Of a DNA stretch of 64,000 nucleotides, positions 9,675 to 18,366 are shown in pieces (position 1 is the stretch's first letter; each line of letters begins with the position of its first letter). Location: positions 1 to 64,000 of the forward strand of contig CAKUXX010000007.1 of NCBI GenBank assembly GCA_934702355.1, in the 5' to 3' direction. This DNA comes from an uncultured Methanomassiliicoccales archaeon (lineage in GTDB: Archaea > Thermoplasmatota > Thermoplasmata > Methanomassiliicoccales > Methanomethylophilaceae). The notes under the pieces are model-generated. The model was not told the origin of the DNA. It did no database searches and saw nothing but the letters and a program-made list of their open reading frames with translations. The position numbers and the translations under genes were made by a program.

Positions 9675-10384
9675 GGACAAGCTTCCGGTTCAGGGAGACG
9701 ATACTCTCCGTGATCTGCGATGACGGCCTGGATGAGGTCATCACGGATGCCGTCCTGGAGGCCAGATCCGTCATCGAGATGAAGATCTCGGAGGATCCGT
9801 TCTTCGGAATTACATATGATCCGTATCCCGCATCGAGAAAGGACGACCCCATCATTCGGAGGATGTGCGAATCGTCTTCCAAAGCAAGTGTGGGGCCCAT
9901 GGCCGGTGTCGCCGGAGCCGTTGCAGTGCACACCGCAGAAAGACTTGTCGATGCGGGTTCCTCGAAGGTCGTGGTGGAGAACGGCGGGGATATAGCATTC
10001 ATGTCGCACGAACCCATGGCCGTCGGGATCTTCGCAGACCATCCGGTCTTCAGGGACATGGCCTTCATGATGCAATCCGATATTATCACTGGAATATGCT
10101 CCTCCTCGAGGACCGTGGGGCATTCCGTCTCCCTCGGATCGAGCAGCATAAGCACAGTGTTCTCGGACGATGTCATCCTCGCGGACTGCTTCGCCACAAG
10201 GCTCGGGAACATCGTGACGGACGAGGACAGTCTGGAAGCATCTGTGAAGGAGGTTGGCTCTTCCGATGGGATAATAGGGTGTATGTCATGCATCGGAGGC
10301 AAGGTCGCTTTCTTCGGCGACATTCCCGAGATCGTGCCTGCGGACTGCGGAGAAGCCGAATCCGTTTACAATCACAGGCTTTGA
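9671..10384 (+). CDS. UPF0280 (COG2122, ApbE-like) sulfide-assimilation protein
   Basis: A 237-residue UPF0280 protein. The family resembles the ApbE fold; the Methanosarcina member MA1715 promotes efficient use of sulfide for homocysteine and cysteine formation. Family features are PMAGVAGAVA, VVENGGDIAF, GICSSSRTVGHS and ADCFATRLGN, with conserved Ser, His, Asp and Cys residues. ATG 9671 overlaps the upstream stop, and a longer frame upstream lies inside the ferredoxin gene and is not used. Its place as third gene of the operon supports a role in sulfur delivery or cofactor handling for the DUF39/NIL-ferredoxin pair. Its biochemical activity is not established. Confidence 0.88.
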   Translation: MRTSFRFRETILSVICDDGLDEVITDAVLEARSVIEMKISEDPFFGITYDPYPASRKDDPIIRRMCESSSKASVGPMAGVAGAVAVHTAERLVDAGSSKVVVENGGDIAFMSHEPMAVGIFADHPVFRDMAFMMQSDIITGICSSSRTVGHSVSLGSSSISTVFSDDVILADCFATRLGNIVTDEDSLEASVKEVGSSDGIIGCMSCIGGKVAFFGDIPEIVPADCGEAESVYNHRL

Positions 10385-10764
10385 CACAACACACTTCATT
10401 CTCGAAGATGAAAATGTTTGGATTACACAGAGAACTCCATCTGTACTTTTCGGAGTCGGTACCCAAACCATGTCGCGTCATGTCGATAATGTCTATTCCT
10501 ATGGTGAATTGTCTCGTTTGTCAACCTGTACAAAAATTGTACAAGTTCAAGACGAGCACGCATAGCATCATGGCAACCACCGACGAATGTACTGTCGCAT
10601 CCTAATACTCTTGAAGAAAACGATCTGATGCGTATCGATCCGAATCAGCCCTCGAAGAACAGTTCATCGGGGATCGTAGGGTGAAAGGGATTACACTCTC
10701 ATTCGACCACACGGTCTGATCCAGAGGACAAAGATCTTACCTTCGAGTCTACTTACCTTATACC
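10385..10764. other. intergenic region with operator-like palindrome
   Basis: A 380-base gap between the homocysteine operon and the GIY-YIG gene. No credible coding sequence is seen. It holds a near-perfect palindrome at 10524-10546 (separate entry) and a TATA-like CTTATACC close to the next ATG. Confidence 0.5.
10524..10546. promoter_or_regulatory. TGTACAA-AAA-TTGTACA palindrome, candidate operator
   Basis: A perfect 7-bp inverted repeat with a 3-base spacer (10527-10543), extended to 23 bases with one mismatched pair. It stands about 220 bases before the GIY-YIG/DUF2075 start and 140 after the UPF0280 stop. It has the size and symmetry of a site for a dimeric regulator. Which gene it controls is unknown. 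Confidence 0.45.
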
Positions 10765-12453
10765 ATGGAGATCAGAGAGTACGCCTTCGACCAATCGGAA
10801 TGCGATTCCATACCCGATTTCAACGGAAGCGCGGATTGGCCCGTCGTGTACATGATCTCCAATGACGACGAGGCTTACATCGGCGAGACCTGCAGCATAC
10901 GCAACCGCGTCAGGCAGCACCTCTCCAATCCGGACCGTCAGGCCCTGAAGAGGATCGACATCATCTTCGACGACCGGGCCAACAAATCCGCCACTCTGGA
11001 TGTGGAGCAGTCCCTCATCAGATTATGCGGCGCAGATGGGAGATTCAGACTGCAGAACCTTAATTCGGGGCAGTCTGCAAGCCACAACTACTATCAGCGC
11101 GAGGCGTACATCAGACTGCTCCCGGTCATCTGGGCGGAGCTCTTGAAAAGGGAGCTTGCCACCCACAGCTACGATTCCCTCGTCAACTCGGACCTTTTCA
11201 AATACTCCCCGTACACGGCCCTGACCCCCGAACAGGACTGCGCCGCATCTGAGATACTGCACGACATGGTGGAAAGACTCTCCTCCGGCAGGGACGGGAC
11301 GTTCCTTGTGAGGGGTTCCGCGGGAACCGGGAAGACCGTGCTGGCCATGAGCCTGATGCTCACCCTGGCCAACTCCTCCAGGAAGGATGTTGACTCCGCA
11401 CGCGACATCGGCGAATTCGATGTGGGGGAGAGGACGCTTCACAACCTCTCCGCGCTTGCCACCAAAGAAGACGGTCTGAAGATCGCCCTCGTGGTTCCGA
11501 TGACCTCGCTACGCAAGACCCTGCAGAAGGTGTTCAAAGCCACTCCCGGATTGAGATCGGGCATGGTCATCGGACCGAACGACGTGGTCAAAGATGACTA
11601 TGACATCCTGATCGTCGACGAAAGCCATCGTCTGATGAGACGCAGGAACCTCACATCCTACGGTTCCTTCGATGATGTCTGCAGGTCCCTGGACATGGAC
11701 CCTCTGGAATCCACCCAGCTCGATTGGATCCTCAGGTGCAGCAGGTACAGGATACTCTTCTACGATACGGATCAGACAGTCAAAGGTTCAGATATCCCCG
11801 ATGACCGCTTCATGGAGACCATCGGAGAGCACAGGGAATGGAGGCTGGAGAACCAACTCAGATGCGACGGCGGAAGGAACTACACGGATTACATCCGCAA
11901 CATACTCGCATGCAGGCAGAAATCCTTCGAGGATATCCCCGGCTACGACCTGAGGCTGTTCGACGATGTCGATGAGATGGTCGAATCCATCAAAGGTCTG
12001 GACAGGAAGATGGGATTGTGCCGCAATGTCGCAGGGTACTCATGGAAATGGAACACCAAGGGGATGTCCGCCGATGATATCTCAGCCAAAGGAGTCTACG
12101 ACATAGACATCGACGGTCACAGGTACATTTGGAACATGAGCAACTCGGAATGGATACTCCGCGAGGGCTCCGTCAACGAGATAGGCTGCATCCACACCAC
12201 ACAGGGCTACGACCTGAACTATGTCGGCGTGATATTCGGCAGGGAGATCGACTACGACCCCGTCCTCGACGAGATCACAATCGATACCGATCTTTTCTTC
12301 GACAAGGGCGTCAAGAACGGATGCGACGAGAGGACGGTCCGCGAATACGTCATCAACGCCTACAGGGTCATGCTGGCCAGAGGGATCAAAGGCTGCTACG
12401 TGTACGCGTGCAACAGGAACCTCCGCGAGTACCTGCACAGGTTCATCAGGTGA
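10765..12453 (+). CDS. GIY-YIG nuclease domain fused to DUF2075 P-loop NTPase
   Basis: A 562-residue fusion. Residues 25-90 form a GIY-YIG-type domain (VVYMISNDDEAYIGET...RVRQHL, with E in LDVEQSLI as the likely metal ligand). Residues about 150-560 form a DUF2075/Schlafen-helicase-type NTPase with Walker A GSAGTGKTV near residue 187, Walker B ILIVDESHRL near 278, and a late motif IGCIHTTQGYDLNYVGVIFG resembling superfamily 1 helicase motif V/VI. Fusions of this type occur in prokaryotes with a suspected role in DNA repair or defence, but no role is demonstrated. It stands alone behind the palindrome at 10524. Confidence 0.85.
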   Translation: MEIREYAFDQSECDSIPDFNGSADWPVVYMISNDDEAYIGETCSIRNRVRQHLSNPDRQALKRIDIIFDDRANKSATLDVEQSLIRLCGADGRFRLQNLNSGQSASHNYYQREAYIRLLPVIWAELLKRELATHSYDSLVNSDLFKYSPYTALTPEQDCAASEILHDMVERLSSGRDGTFLVRGSAGTGKTVLAMSLMLTLANSSRKDVDSARDIGEFDVGERTLHNLSALATKEDGLKIALVVPMTSLRKTLQKVFKATPGLRSGMVIGPNDVVKDDYDILIVDESHRLMRRRNLTSYGSFDDVCRSLDMDPLESTQLDWILRCSRYRILFYDTDQTVKGSDIPDDRFMETIGEHREWRLENQLRCDGGRNYTDYIRNILACRQKSFEDIPGYDLRLFDDVDEMVESIKGLDRKMGLCRNVAGYSWKWNTKGMSADDISAKGVYDIDIDGHRYIWNMSNSEWILREGSVNEIGCIHTTQGYDLNYVGVIFGREIDYDPVLDEITIDTDLFFDKGVKNGCDERTVREYVINAYRVMLARGIKGCYVYACNRNLREYLHRFIR

Positions 12454-12470
12454 TGTTGTTGGAGAATCGA

Positions 12471-12490
12471 CCCTCCCGTCTCCGGGAGGG
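12471..12490. terminator. hairpin between convergent genes
   Basis: CCCTCCCG (12471-12478) pairs with CGGGAGGG (12483-12490) over a 4-base loop, followed on the plus strand by a T-rich tract. It lies between the ends of the convergent GIY-YIG gene and aspS and could act for both. Confidence 0.55.
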
Positions 12491-12506
12491 GAAGGTTTGT
12501 TTTATC

Positions 12507-13811
12507 TCACGGGGAGAGTCTGCTGGGGTCCCTGGGGAACAGGATGGCCTCCCTGATGTTCGGAAGGTCCAGCATCTTGACCAGGAGCCTCTCGATACCG
12601 ATTCCCCATCCGCCGTGCGGGGGCATTCCGTATCTGAAAGCTTCGAGATAGAACTCGAAGTCCTCGGGGTTGAGGCCCTTCTTCTCCATCCTCTGGACGA
12701 GACGGTCGTACCTGTGCTCCCTCTGTCCGCCCGAGGAGATCTCCTGTCCGCGGTAGTCGAGGTCGAAGCTGTACGAATAGGGGGTTCCGTCCTTCTCCAT
12801 GATGTAGAAGGGCTTTGCCTCCTCGGGGTACTCTGCGATGAAATACAGATCGCATCCCTTCTCGGCCATGATGTTGCCGATGATCTTCTCGCCCTCGGTT
12901 CCGAGGTCCTCGCCCTCCTTGAGGGGCATTCCGGCATCGTTGACCATCTTGAGGCACTCGGAGTATGTCAGGATGGGATAGGGCCTTGCGGGGACGGTGA
13001 TCTCCTTTCCGAGGATCTCCAACTGCTTGGCGCCCCTCTCCTTGAGGCCGTTGAGCACGCGGTCGATGATGGACTCAATCATCGCCATGACCTCCTCCTC
13101 GTTCTCGATCCAGGACATCTCGCCGTCGAAGGACACGAACTCGGTCACGTGACGGTTGGTGTTGGACTGCTCAGCCCTGAAGGCCTGTCCGATCTCGAAC
13201 ACCCTGTCCAGTCCGGTGGACATGAGGATCTGCTTGTACAGCTGAGGGGACTGGGCGAGGTATGCGGGCCTGTCGAAGTACTGGACCTTGAACAGCTCGG
13301 CACCGCCCTCTGCGCCTGCTGCGGAGATCTTGGGGGTGTAGACCTGTGTGAACCCGTTCTCCCTGACGGCCTCCTCGATGAGCTCGACCATGAGGGCCTT
13401 GAGCTCGAAGATCGCCTTGACCTCGGGTTTCCTGAGGTCCATGAACCTGTGATTGAGACGCGTGTCCATCTCGACGTTGACCTTGTCCACCACTCCGAGG
13501 GGAAGGGGGACGGCCGCGGGGGAGACCACTTCGGCCGCGGAGGGGATGATCTCCCATCCGGTCGCGGTCTGGTTGCTCTCCTTGACCTCTCCTGTGATGC
13601 TGACGACGGTCTCACGGGAAAGTCCGGTGAGCATTCCGAAGAGCTCCGGATCGATCTTCTTCTTGGGCATGGTCACCTGGTAGGTGCCGTCCCTGTCGCG
13701 CATCGTGATGAATGATATTCCGCCGAGGTTCCTGACATCCTGAACCCAGCCGCCGACGGTGACGGAACCGTCGCCGACAGCGACCTCGGAGGACCTTTTT
13801 ATTAAAGACAT
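12507..13811 (-). CDS. aspS: aspartyl-tRNA synthetase (archaeal type)
   Basis: A class II synthetase that charges tRNA-Asp (archaeal forms often also tRNA-Asn). It has 434 residues from ATG 13811, normal for archaeal AspRS. The N-terminal OB-fold anticodon-binding domain spans about residues 1-105 (VTVGGWVQDVRNLGGISFI). The catalytic core has motif 1 around KALMVELIEEAVRENGFTQV, motif 2 FEIGQAFRAEQSNTNRH.TEF and motif 3 GGWGIGIERL. An in-frame Met 29 codons upstream is rejected: it precedes the conserved domain and a TATA box (CTATATACG, 13833-13840 on this strand) lies about 25 bases before 13811, pointing to a leaderless transcript. Confidence 0.95.
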   Translation of the reverse strand: MSLIKRSSEVAVGDGSVTVGGWVQDVRNLGGISFITMRDRDGTYQVTMPKKKIDPELFGMLTGLSRETVVSITGEVKESNQTATGWEIIPSAAEVVSPAAVPLPLGVVDKVNVEMDTRLNHRFMDLRKPEVKAIFELKALMVELIEEAVRENGFTQVYTPKISAAGAEGGAELFKVQYFDRPAYLAQSPQLYKQILMSTGLDRVFEIGQAFRAEQSNTNRHVTEFVSFDGEMSWIENEEEVMAMIESIIDRVLNGLKERGAKQLEILGKEITVPARPYPILTYSECLKMVNDAGMPLKEGEDLGTEGEKIIGNIMAEKGCDLYFIAEYPEEAKPFYIMEKDGTPYSYSFDLDYRGQEISSGGQREHRYDRLVQRMEKKGLNPEDFEFYLEAFRYGMPPHGGWGIGIERLLVKMLDLPNIREAILFPRDPSRLSP

Positions 13812-13922
13812 AAACCGGCGGAAGTGACGCGCGTATATAGGAATAGCGAACTCGGTTTTGATGCGCCGACAGTCTTTTTCAATGACCGCCCCATTCACCG
13901 CCGCCGGTACGGCAGGTGATGT

Positions 13923-14450
13923 GTGTCCTTCATGACGGACGACGGAAGAGAGAGCATGATCGGTCGCCTGGAGAAGTCGTTCTCCTCATACTACGATATA
14001 GAGAGGATCGATGACGGCACCGAACTCAGGATGGTCGCATCGTTCCATTCCCGCGGAGAGAGCTACCTCCTCACCAGATCGGTCAACCTCTGGTCGGTGG
14101 AGGACCACGAGTACGTCTATGTGTTCTCCGTCGGGGTTCTTGACGAGGAGACGTTCGACCGGTGCATGGCATCATCACTGAAGGATGGGACCGAACACAT
14201 ACACACATCTACCGAACATCGGTCATCAACCATAACTTCGATATTCATTTGCGATTCGATTAGTCATTTGATTACGAAAAAAATAAAAAGGCATACATAT
14301 CACCGTAATTTCAAGATGACGCTACACGGATGGATGGACCACAGAGTGGCCGCATTCGGATCCGATACCGGGCTGATAGTCACCGACCGTCTCGGCCGTG
14401 ACCTTGCCGAGATCATCTCGCGTAGCGTCGGAAACAGTGATAATCGATGA
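13923..14450 (+). CDS. conserved protein of unknown function next to CstA
   Basis: A 175-residue soluble protein without signal or membrane segment. Visible features are YYDIERIDDGTELRMVASFHSRGESYLLTR, SVEDHEYVYVF and a C-terminal LHGWMDHRVAAF. I recall similar small proteins encoded beside CstA transporters in anaerobes (DUF8052 type), but this is memory of a family, not a search. GTG 13923 is preferred because AGGTGAT lies just upstream. The stop overlaps the CstA start (ATGA), so the two are co-translated and this protein may modulate the transporter. Confidence 0.65.
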   Translation: MSFMTDDGRESMIGRLEKSFSSYYDIERIDDGTELRMVASFHSRGESYLLTRSVNLWSVEDHEYVYVFSVGVLDEETFDRCMASSLKDGTEHIHTSTEHRSSTITSIFICDSISHLITKKIKRHTYHRNFKMTLHGWMDHRVAAFGSDTGLIVTDRLGRDLAEIISRSVGNSDNR

Positions 14451-16132
14451 ACGGAGCCCTTCTCCTTATCTTCTCATCCATATGCCTGATACTGGGGTAC
14501 CTCCTGTACGGAAGGTGGCTGGCCAGACAATGGGGCGTCGATCCCGACAGGAAGACGCCTGCCTATACAGAATTCGACGATGTGGATTTCGTTCCGGCGA
14601 AACCCCAGGTGCTCCTCGGGCACCACTTCTCCTCAATCGCCGGGGCCGGACCCATAACCGGACCCATCCAGGCGGCCATCTTCGGATGGATCCCCGTAAC
14701 CATCTGGATCCTTGTCGGCGGACTGTTCTTCGGTGCCGTGCATGACTTCGGATCGCTCTTCGCCTCCGTCAGGAACAAAGGACGCTCCATAGGTACGATC
14801 ATATCGGAATCCATGGGCGAGAGGGCCAAGAAACTGTTCCTGATCTTCGCGTACATGACCCTCATCCTGGTCATAGCGGCCTTCGCCTCCATAGTGGCGG
14901 ACACGTTCAACGGGTTCAACCCCGACGGATCTGAGAACAGCACGAACGGGATGACGGCGACCATATCGATGCTCTTCATCGTGGGCGCCATCGTGCTCGG
15001 AGCTTTCATAAACAGGTTCAAACCGTCCGCGCTGGTGAGTGCCGTCGCGGCCATAGCGATCCTCATCTGCTGCGTCATCATAGGCTCCGAGTTCCCGCGC
15101 TACATAGACGGCTCCATATGGATATGGATCCTCGCCGCCTACATAGCGGCCGCGTCCATAGTTCCCGTGTGGATACTGCTCCAGCCCCGCGACTACCTCT
15201 GCTCGTTCCTCCTCTACGGGGTCATAGGCGCGGCCATCATAGGCGTCCTGCTCTCATCGCCGGACATGTCGCTGCCCGGCTTCACAAGTTTCGAGACGAA
15301 GCTCGGATACCTGTTCCCCACCCTCTTCATCACCGTGGCCTGCGGAGCCATCTCCGGATTCCACAGCCTTGTCGCATCCGGGACCACATCCAAGCAGATA
15401 GACAATGAGAAACACATGCTCCCCATCGCATATGGCGGCATGCTCCTCGAATGTGTCATGGGAATCATCGCACTGGTCTGCGTCGGAGTCCTCTACAACG
15501 GAGGGATGCCCTCGGGAACACCCACACAGATATTCGCCAGCGGGATCTCGAACATGCTGTCCACTATCGGCCTGTCCGATTACGAGACGACCACGTACAG
15601 CCTTGTGATCCTCGCCGTGTCCGCATTCGCGCTGACCTCCCTGGACACCGCCACACGTCTGGCGCGTTTCATGCTCCAGGAGATGTTCCTCAGGAAGGAC
15701 GAGACCTACAAGGAAGTCGGCGGCCTGAAGAAGATCGTCACCAATCCCGTCGGAGCGACCGTCATAACCGTGATGCTCGGAATGGCCCTTGCGATGGTCG
15801 GATACCAGAACATCTGGGGACTGTTCGGTGCGGCCAACCAGCTCCTTGCGGTCCTTGCCCTTCTGGCGGTCGCCACATGGCTGGGGAATGTCGGGAAGCG
15901 CAATTCCATGCTCCTGGCGCCCATGTTCTTCATGCTTGCCGCAACGCTCAGCTCGCTGGTCATCACATCCTGGAAGAAGATCGAGATCCTCATGGACGGA
16001 CTGAACGCCTCCGCCCTGGCCCAGCTGATCCTGTCCGTCGTCCTGTTCATCCTGGCCGTGTTCCTGATGAAGGAGGGCGTTTCCACGCTCATGACTCAGC
16101 GCAAGGCCAAGACTGAAGACAACATTGAGTGA
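14447..16132 (+). CDS. cstA: CstA-family carbon starvation protein / pyruvate-peptide transporter
   Basis: A 561-residue multi-pass inner-membrane protein of the CstA family. Characterised relatives take up pyruvate or peptides during carbon limitation. It has about 14-16 hydrophobic helices and family signatures near the N-terminus: GYLLYGRWLARQWGVD, TPAYTEFDDVDFVPAKPQVLLGHHFSSIAGAGPITGP, and later GTTSKQID and TSLDTATRLARFMLQE. It is shorter than E. coli CstA (about 700) and similar to the short form of anaerobes. It follows the small upstream protein with a 4-base overlap. Confidence 0.9.
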   Translation: MNGALLLIFSSICLILGYLLYGRWLARQWGVDPDRKTPAYTEFDDVDFVPAKPQVLLGHHFSSIAGAGPITGPIQAAIFGWIPVTIWILVGGLFFGAVHDFGSLFASVRNKGRSIGTIISESMGERAKKLFLIFAYMTLILVIAAFASIVADTFNGFNPDGSENSTNGMTATISMLFIVGAIVLGAFINRFKPSALVSAVAAIAILICCVIIGSEFPRYIDGSIWIWILAAYIAAASIVPVWILLQPRDYLCSFLLYGVIGAAIIGVLLSSPDMSLPGFTSFETKLGYLFPTLFITVACGAISGFHSLVASGTTSKQIDNEKHMLPIAYGGMLLECVMGIIALVCVGVLYNGGMPSGTPTQIFASGISNMLSTIGLSDYETTTYSLVILAVSAFALTSLDTATRLARFMLQEMFLRKDETYKEVGGLKKIVTNPVGATVITVMLGMALAMVGYQNIWGLFGAANQLLAVLALLAVATWLGNVGKRNSMLLAPMFFMLAATLSSLVITSWKKIEILMDGLNASALAQLILSVVLFILAVFLMKEGVSTLMTQRKAKTEDNIE

Positions 16133-16163
16133 CCGGAACCTCTAAAAGTAAAATAAACAGAGA

Positions 16164-16180
16164 GGGAGCGTCATGCTCCC
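16164..16180. terminator. hairpin between cstA and gpmA
   Basis: GGGAGC (16164-16169) and GCTCCC (16175-16180) form a hairpin with a 5-base loop, followed by a pyrimidine-rich tract. It sits between two convergent genes and can serve either strand. Confidence 0.5.
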
Positions 16181-16188
16181 CCTCATTC

Positions 16189-16944
16189 TCATTGTTTCTT
16201 GCCCTGATCGGCCACAGCGGCCATCTTGGCGTTGACGGCGTCCTGGTCGCCCAGGTACCTCTTCGAGACCACCTTGAAAGTGTCATCGAACTCGTAGACG
16301 AGCGGTACGCCCGTGGGGATGTTCACTCCGGTGATCTCGTCGTCGGAGAGTCCTTCGAACTCTTTGACAAGAGCTCTCAGCGAGTTCCCGTGGGCCGCGA
16401 TGAGCACCCTCTCGCCCGCAAGCATCCTGGGTTTGATCTCCTTCTCGAAATAGGGGACAGCCCTGGCGACCGTGTCCTTCAGACTCTCGGTCAGGGGGAG
16501 GCATTCCCTCGGGACCGTTCTGAACATCTCCTGGTTGGCGGGGTTCCTCTCATCCTCGGGGGACAGCTCCGGCGGGGGCGTTGCGTAGGATCTCCTCCAG
16601 ATCTTGACCTGGTCCTCCCCGTACTTCTCGGCGGTCTCGGACTTGTTCAGACCCTGGAGAGCCCCGTAGTGGCGCTCATTGAGCTGCCATGCCTTCACGA
16701 CGGGGAGCCACTCGCGATCCATGCTGAGGAGGGCGCCGTTCAGGGTGTGGATGGCCCTCTTGAGGAAGGATGTGTAGCAGATGTCGAAATCCAGTCCCGC
16801 ATCCTTCATCATCGTTCCGGCGGCCAGGGCCTCTTGGCGGCCTTTGTCGGACAATTCCACGTCGGTCCATCCCGTGAAGAGATTGAGCCTGTTCCACTCG
16901 CTCTCCCCGTGGCGGAGGAGAACAAGCCTCATTGTTCCTGTCAT
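16189..16944 (-). CDS. gpmA: 2,3-bisphosphoglycerate-dependent phosphoglycerate mutase
   Basis: A 251-residue histidine phosphatase superfamily enzyme that interconverts 3- and 2-phosphoglycerate in glycolysis/gluconeogenesis. The phospho-His motif is [10 protein letters not shown] near residue 9; [26 protein letters not shown] and [10 protein letters not shown] (the second catalytic His) are all intact. The C-terminus ENIPTG-type motif is present as [13 protein letters not shown]. This is the bacterial dPGM type; most archaea instead use cofactor-independent enzymes, so transfer from bacteria is plausible. A start 4 codons later (MRLVLL, 16932) is also possible, and the TATA-like tract at about 16970 fits either. 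Confidence 0.93.
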   Translation of the reverse strand: MTGTMRLVLLRHGESEWNRLNLFTGWTDVELSDKGRQEALAAGTMMKDAGLDFDICYTSFLKRAIHTLNGALLSMDREWLPVVKAWQLNERHYGALQGLNKSETAEKYGEDQVKIWRRSYATPPPELSPEDERNPANQEMFRTVPRECLPLTESLKDTVARAVPYFEKEIKPRMLAGERVLIAAHGNSLRALVKEFEGLSDDEITGVNIPTGVPLVYEFDDTFKVVSKRYLGDQDAVNAKMAAVADQGKKQ

Positions 16945-17016
16945 TGTCCACGATGTAACGCCGACGACGATAAAACAACTCGCATGTCTGGATGGAACGG
17001 TACCTTCGGATAATTT

Positions 17017-17050
17017 TCGGAAAAAGTGGTAAGTATACCATGATTTCCGA
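17017..17050. repeat. 34-nt partly palindromic repeat, copy A
   Basis: Starts TCGGAAAAAGTGG, has spacer TAAGTATA and ends in CCATGATTTCCGA. The 13-base arms match as inverted repeats at 10 of 13 positions and surround an 8-base asymmetric spacer. It lies 18 bases beyond the stop of the DUF4143 ATPase gene, in the same orientation as copies B (18333) and C (18808), and about 70 bases upstream of gpmA. Confidence 0.8.
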
Positions 17051-17068
17051 AATTAAAAATGATCAAGC

Positions 17069-18322
17069 TTAGAAATCCAGACTCTTCTCGTCGCAGAGGA
17101 ACTGCATCAGCCCGATGAACAGGATACCGTCATCGTTCAGATTCGGATTCATGAAGTCGCCCGTTATGACCACCTTTCTGAAAGAATCTCCGATCTTCCT
17201 GAGGGGGCGCAGCTCCTGCTCCTTCTTGTCCTCATCATCCATGCGGTAGGCGGATTGGATGTACGTGATCCTCGGACCCTTCCTGGCGATGAAATCGACT
17301 TCGGTCGTAACCCTCACCGACCTTCCACCCTCATTCTGTCTGGATTCCACAACACCAACATCCACCGAATAGCCTCTTGAGCGAAGCTCATTGTAGATTA
17401 TGTTCTCCATTATGTGCGGACGGTCCATCGTCTGACGGAATCCGACCCTTGCATTAGCAAGACCATGGTCCACAGGATAGTATTTCGCCAAAGCACCGAT
17501 GTATCTTCTGCCCTGGACATCGTATCTCACAGCCTTCTCGAACAGGAACGCGTCCTCGAGGAAGCCGAGGTACCTCACGATCGTGTCCTCGTCTGCGGAT
17601 CTGTATCCGGACGACGCCATCGTATCCTTTATCTTCCGGGGGTTGACAAGGGAGCCCGAAGTCGATGAAAGGACATCTACTATGTTCCCCATGGCGTACG
17701 GCAGTTGGACCCTGTTCCTTTCGACGATGTCCAGAATGTATGTGGTATCCATGATGGATTTCAGATACGCGGCCTTCTGTTCGTCGGTCTTTAGCCTCAG
17801 TAATTCCGGCAGGCCCCCGTAATCCATGTACTCCGCCAATGCGTCGAACCTGTCGCCTTCGTAGACGGAAAGGAATTCCGAGAAAGACAGCGGCCGGACG
17901 TTCACTACGTCCCCCCTCCCTCTGAACTCCGTGATGATGTCTGACGATAGGAATCTGGAATTGGAACCCGTGACGTACACATCAAGGTTCTCGCGTCTAA
18001 GAAGCGAGTTCAGGACGGGTTCGAAACCATCCACCATCTGGATCTCATCCAGTATTATGTAGTGATAGGATTGATCCTTGACCTTTGACAGCAAGCAATC
18101 GTAAAGCTTCCTTGGATCGCGCAATTCCCTGTTCTCCTCGGAATCCAAGGCTATGGCAATGATGTGATCCCCATCTACACCAGACTGCTCAAGATGCTCT
18201 TTGAAGAGGTTGAACAGAAGATACGATTTACCGCATCTGCGCACCCCCGTCACTATCTTGATGAGACCGTTGTTCTTTCTTGCAATGAGCCGGTCGAGGT
18301 ATCTGTCCCTGGAAACCCTCAT
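17069..18322 (-). CDS. DUF4143 AAA ATPase (COG1373)
   Basis: A 417-residue ATPase with Walker A TGVRRCGKSYLLF near residue 24, Walker B HYIILDEIQMVD near 100, a sensor-like VTGSNSRFLS, and a C-terminal DUF4143 domain (YMDYGGLPELL ... EVDFIA, a nuclease-fold-like region). Such ATPases are numerous in archaea and anaerobic bacteria, and their function is unknown. ATG 18322 (MRVSRDRYL) is chosen; 20 extra upstream codons would run into repeat B. The gene is bracketed within 10 and 18 bases by the 34-nt repeats B and A, suggesting a mobile cassette or a repeat-driven promoter. No partner gene is adjacent. Confidence 0.85.
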   Translation of the reverse strand: MRVSRDRYLDRLIARKNNGLIKIVTGVRRCGKSYLLFNLFKEHLEQSGVDGDHIIAIALDSEENRELRDPRKLYDCLLSKVKDQSYHYIILDEIQMVDGFEPVLNSLLRRENLDVYVTGSNSRFLSSDIITEFRGRGDVVNVRPLSFSEFLSVYEGDRFDALAEYMDYGGLPELLRLKTDEQKAAYLKSIMDTTYILDIVERNRVQLPYAMGNIVDVLSSTSGSLVNPRKIKDTMASSGYRSADEDTIVRYLGFLEDAFLFEKAVRYDVQGRRYIGALAKYYPVDHGLANARVGFRQTMDRPHIMENIIYNELRSRGYSVDVGVVESRQNEGGRSVRVTTEVDFIARKGPRITYIQSAYRMDDEDKKEQELRPLRKIGDSFRKVVITGDFMNPNLNDDGILFIGLMQFLCDEKSLDF

Positions 18323-18332
18323 ACGATCACTT

Positions 18333-18366
18333 TCGGAAATTCTGGTAAGTTTACAATTATTTCCGA
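18333..18366. repeat. 34-nt partly palindromic repeat, copy B
   Basis: TCGGAAATTCTGG, spacer TAAGTTTA, then CAATTATTTCCGA; same length and orientation as copies A and C. It ends 10 bases before the ATPase start. Read on the minus strand, the spacer gives TAAACTTA centred about 28 bases before the start codon, so it may also serve as that gene's TATA region. The following bases up to about 18455 resemble those after copy C. Confidence 0.8.

Noticed and set aside
12129..13715. Plus-strand open frame of 528 codons opposite aspS
   Set aside because: Runs out of the 3' end of the GIY-YIG gene in another frame and across aspS antisense; no domain evidence.
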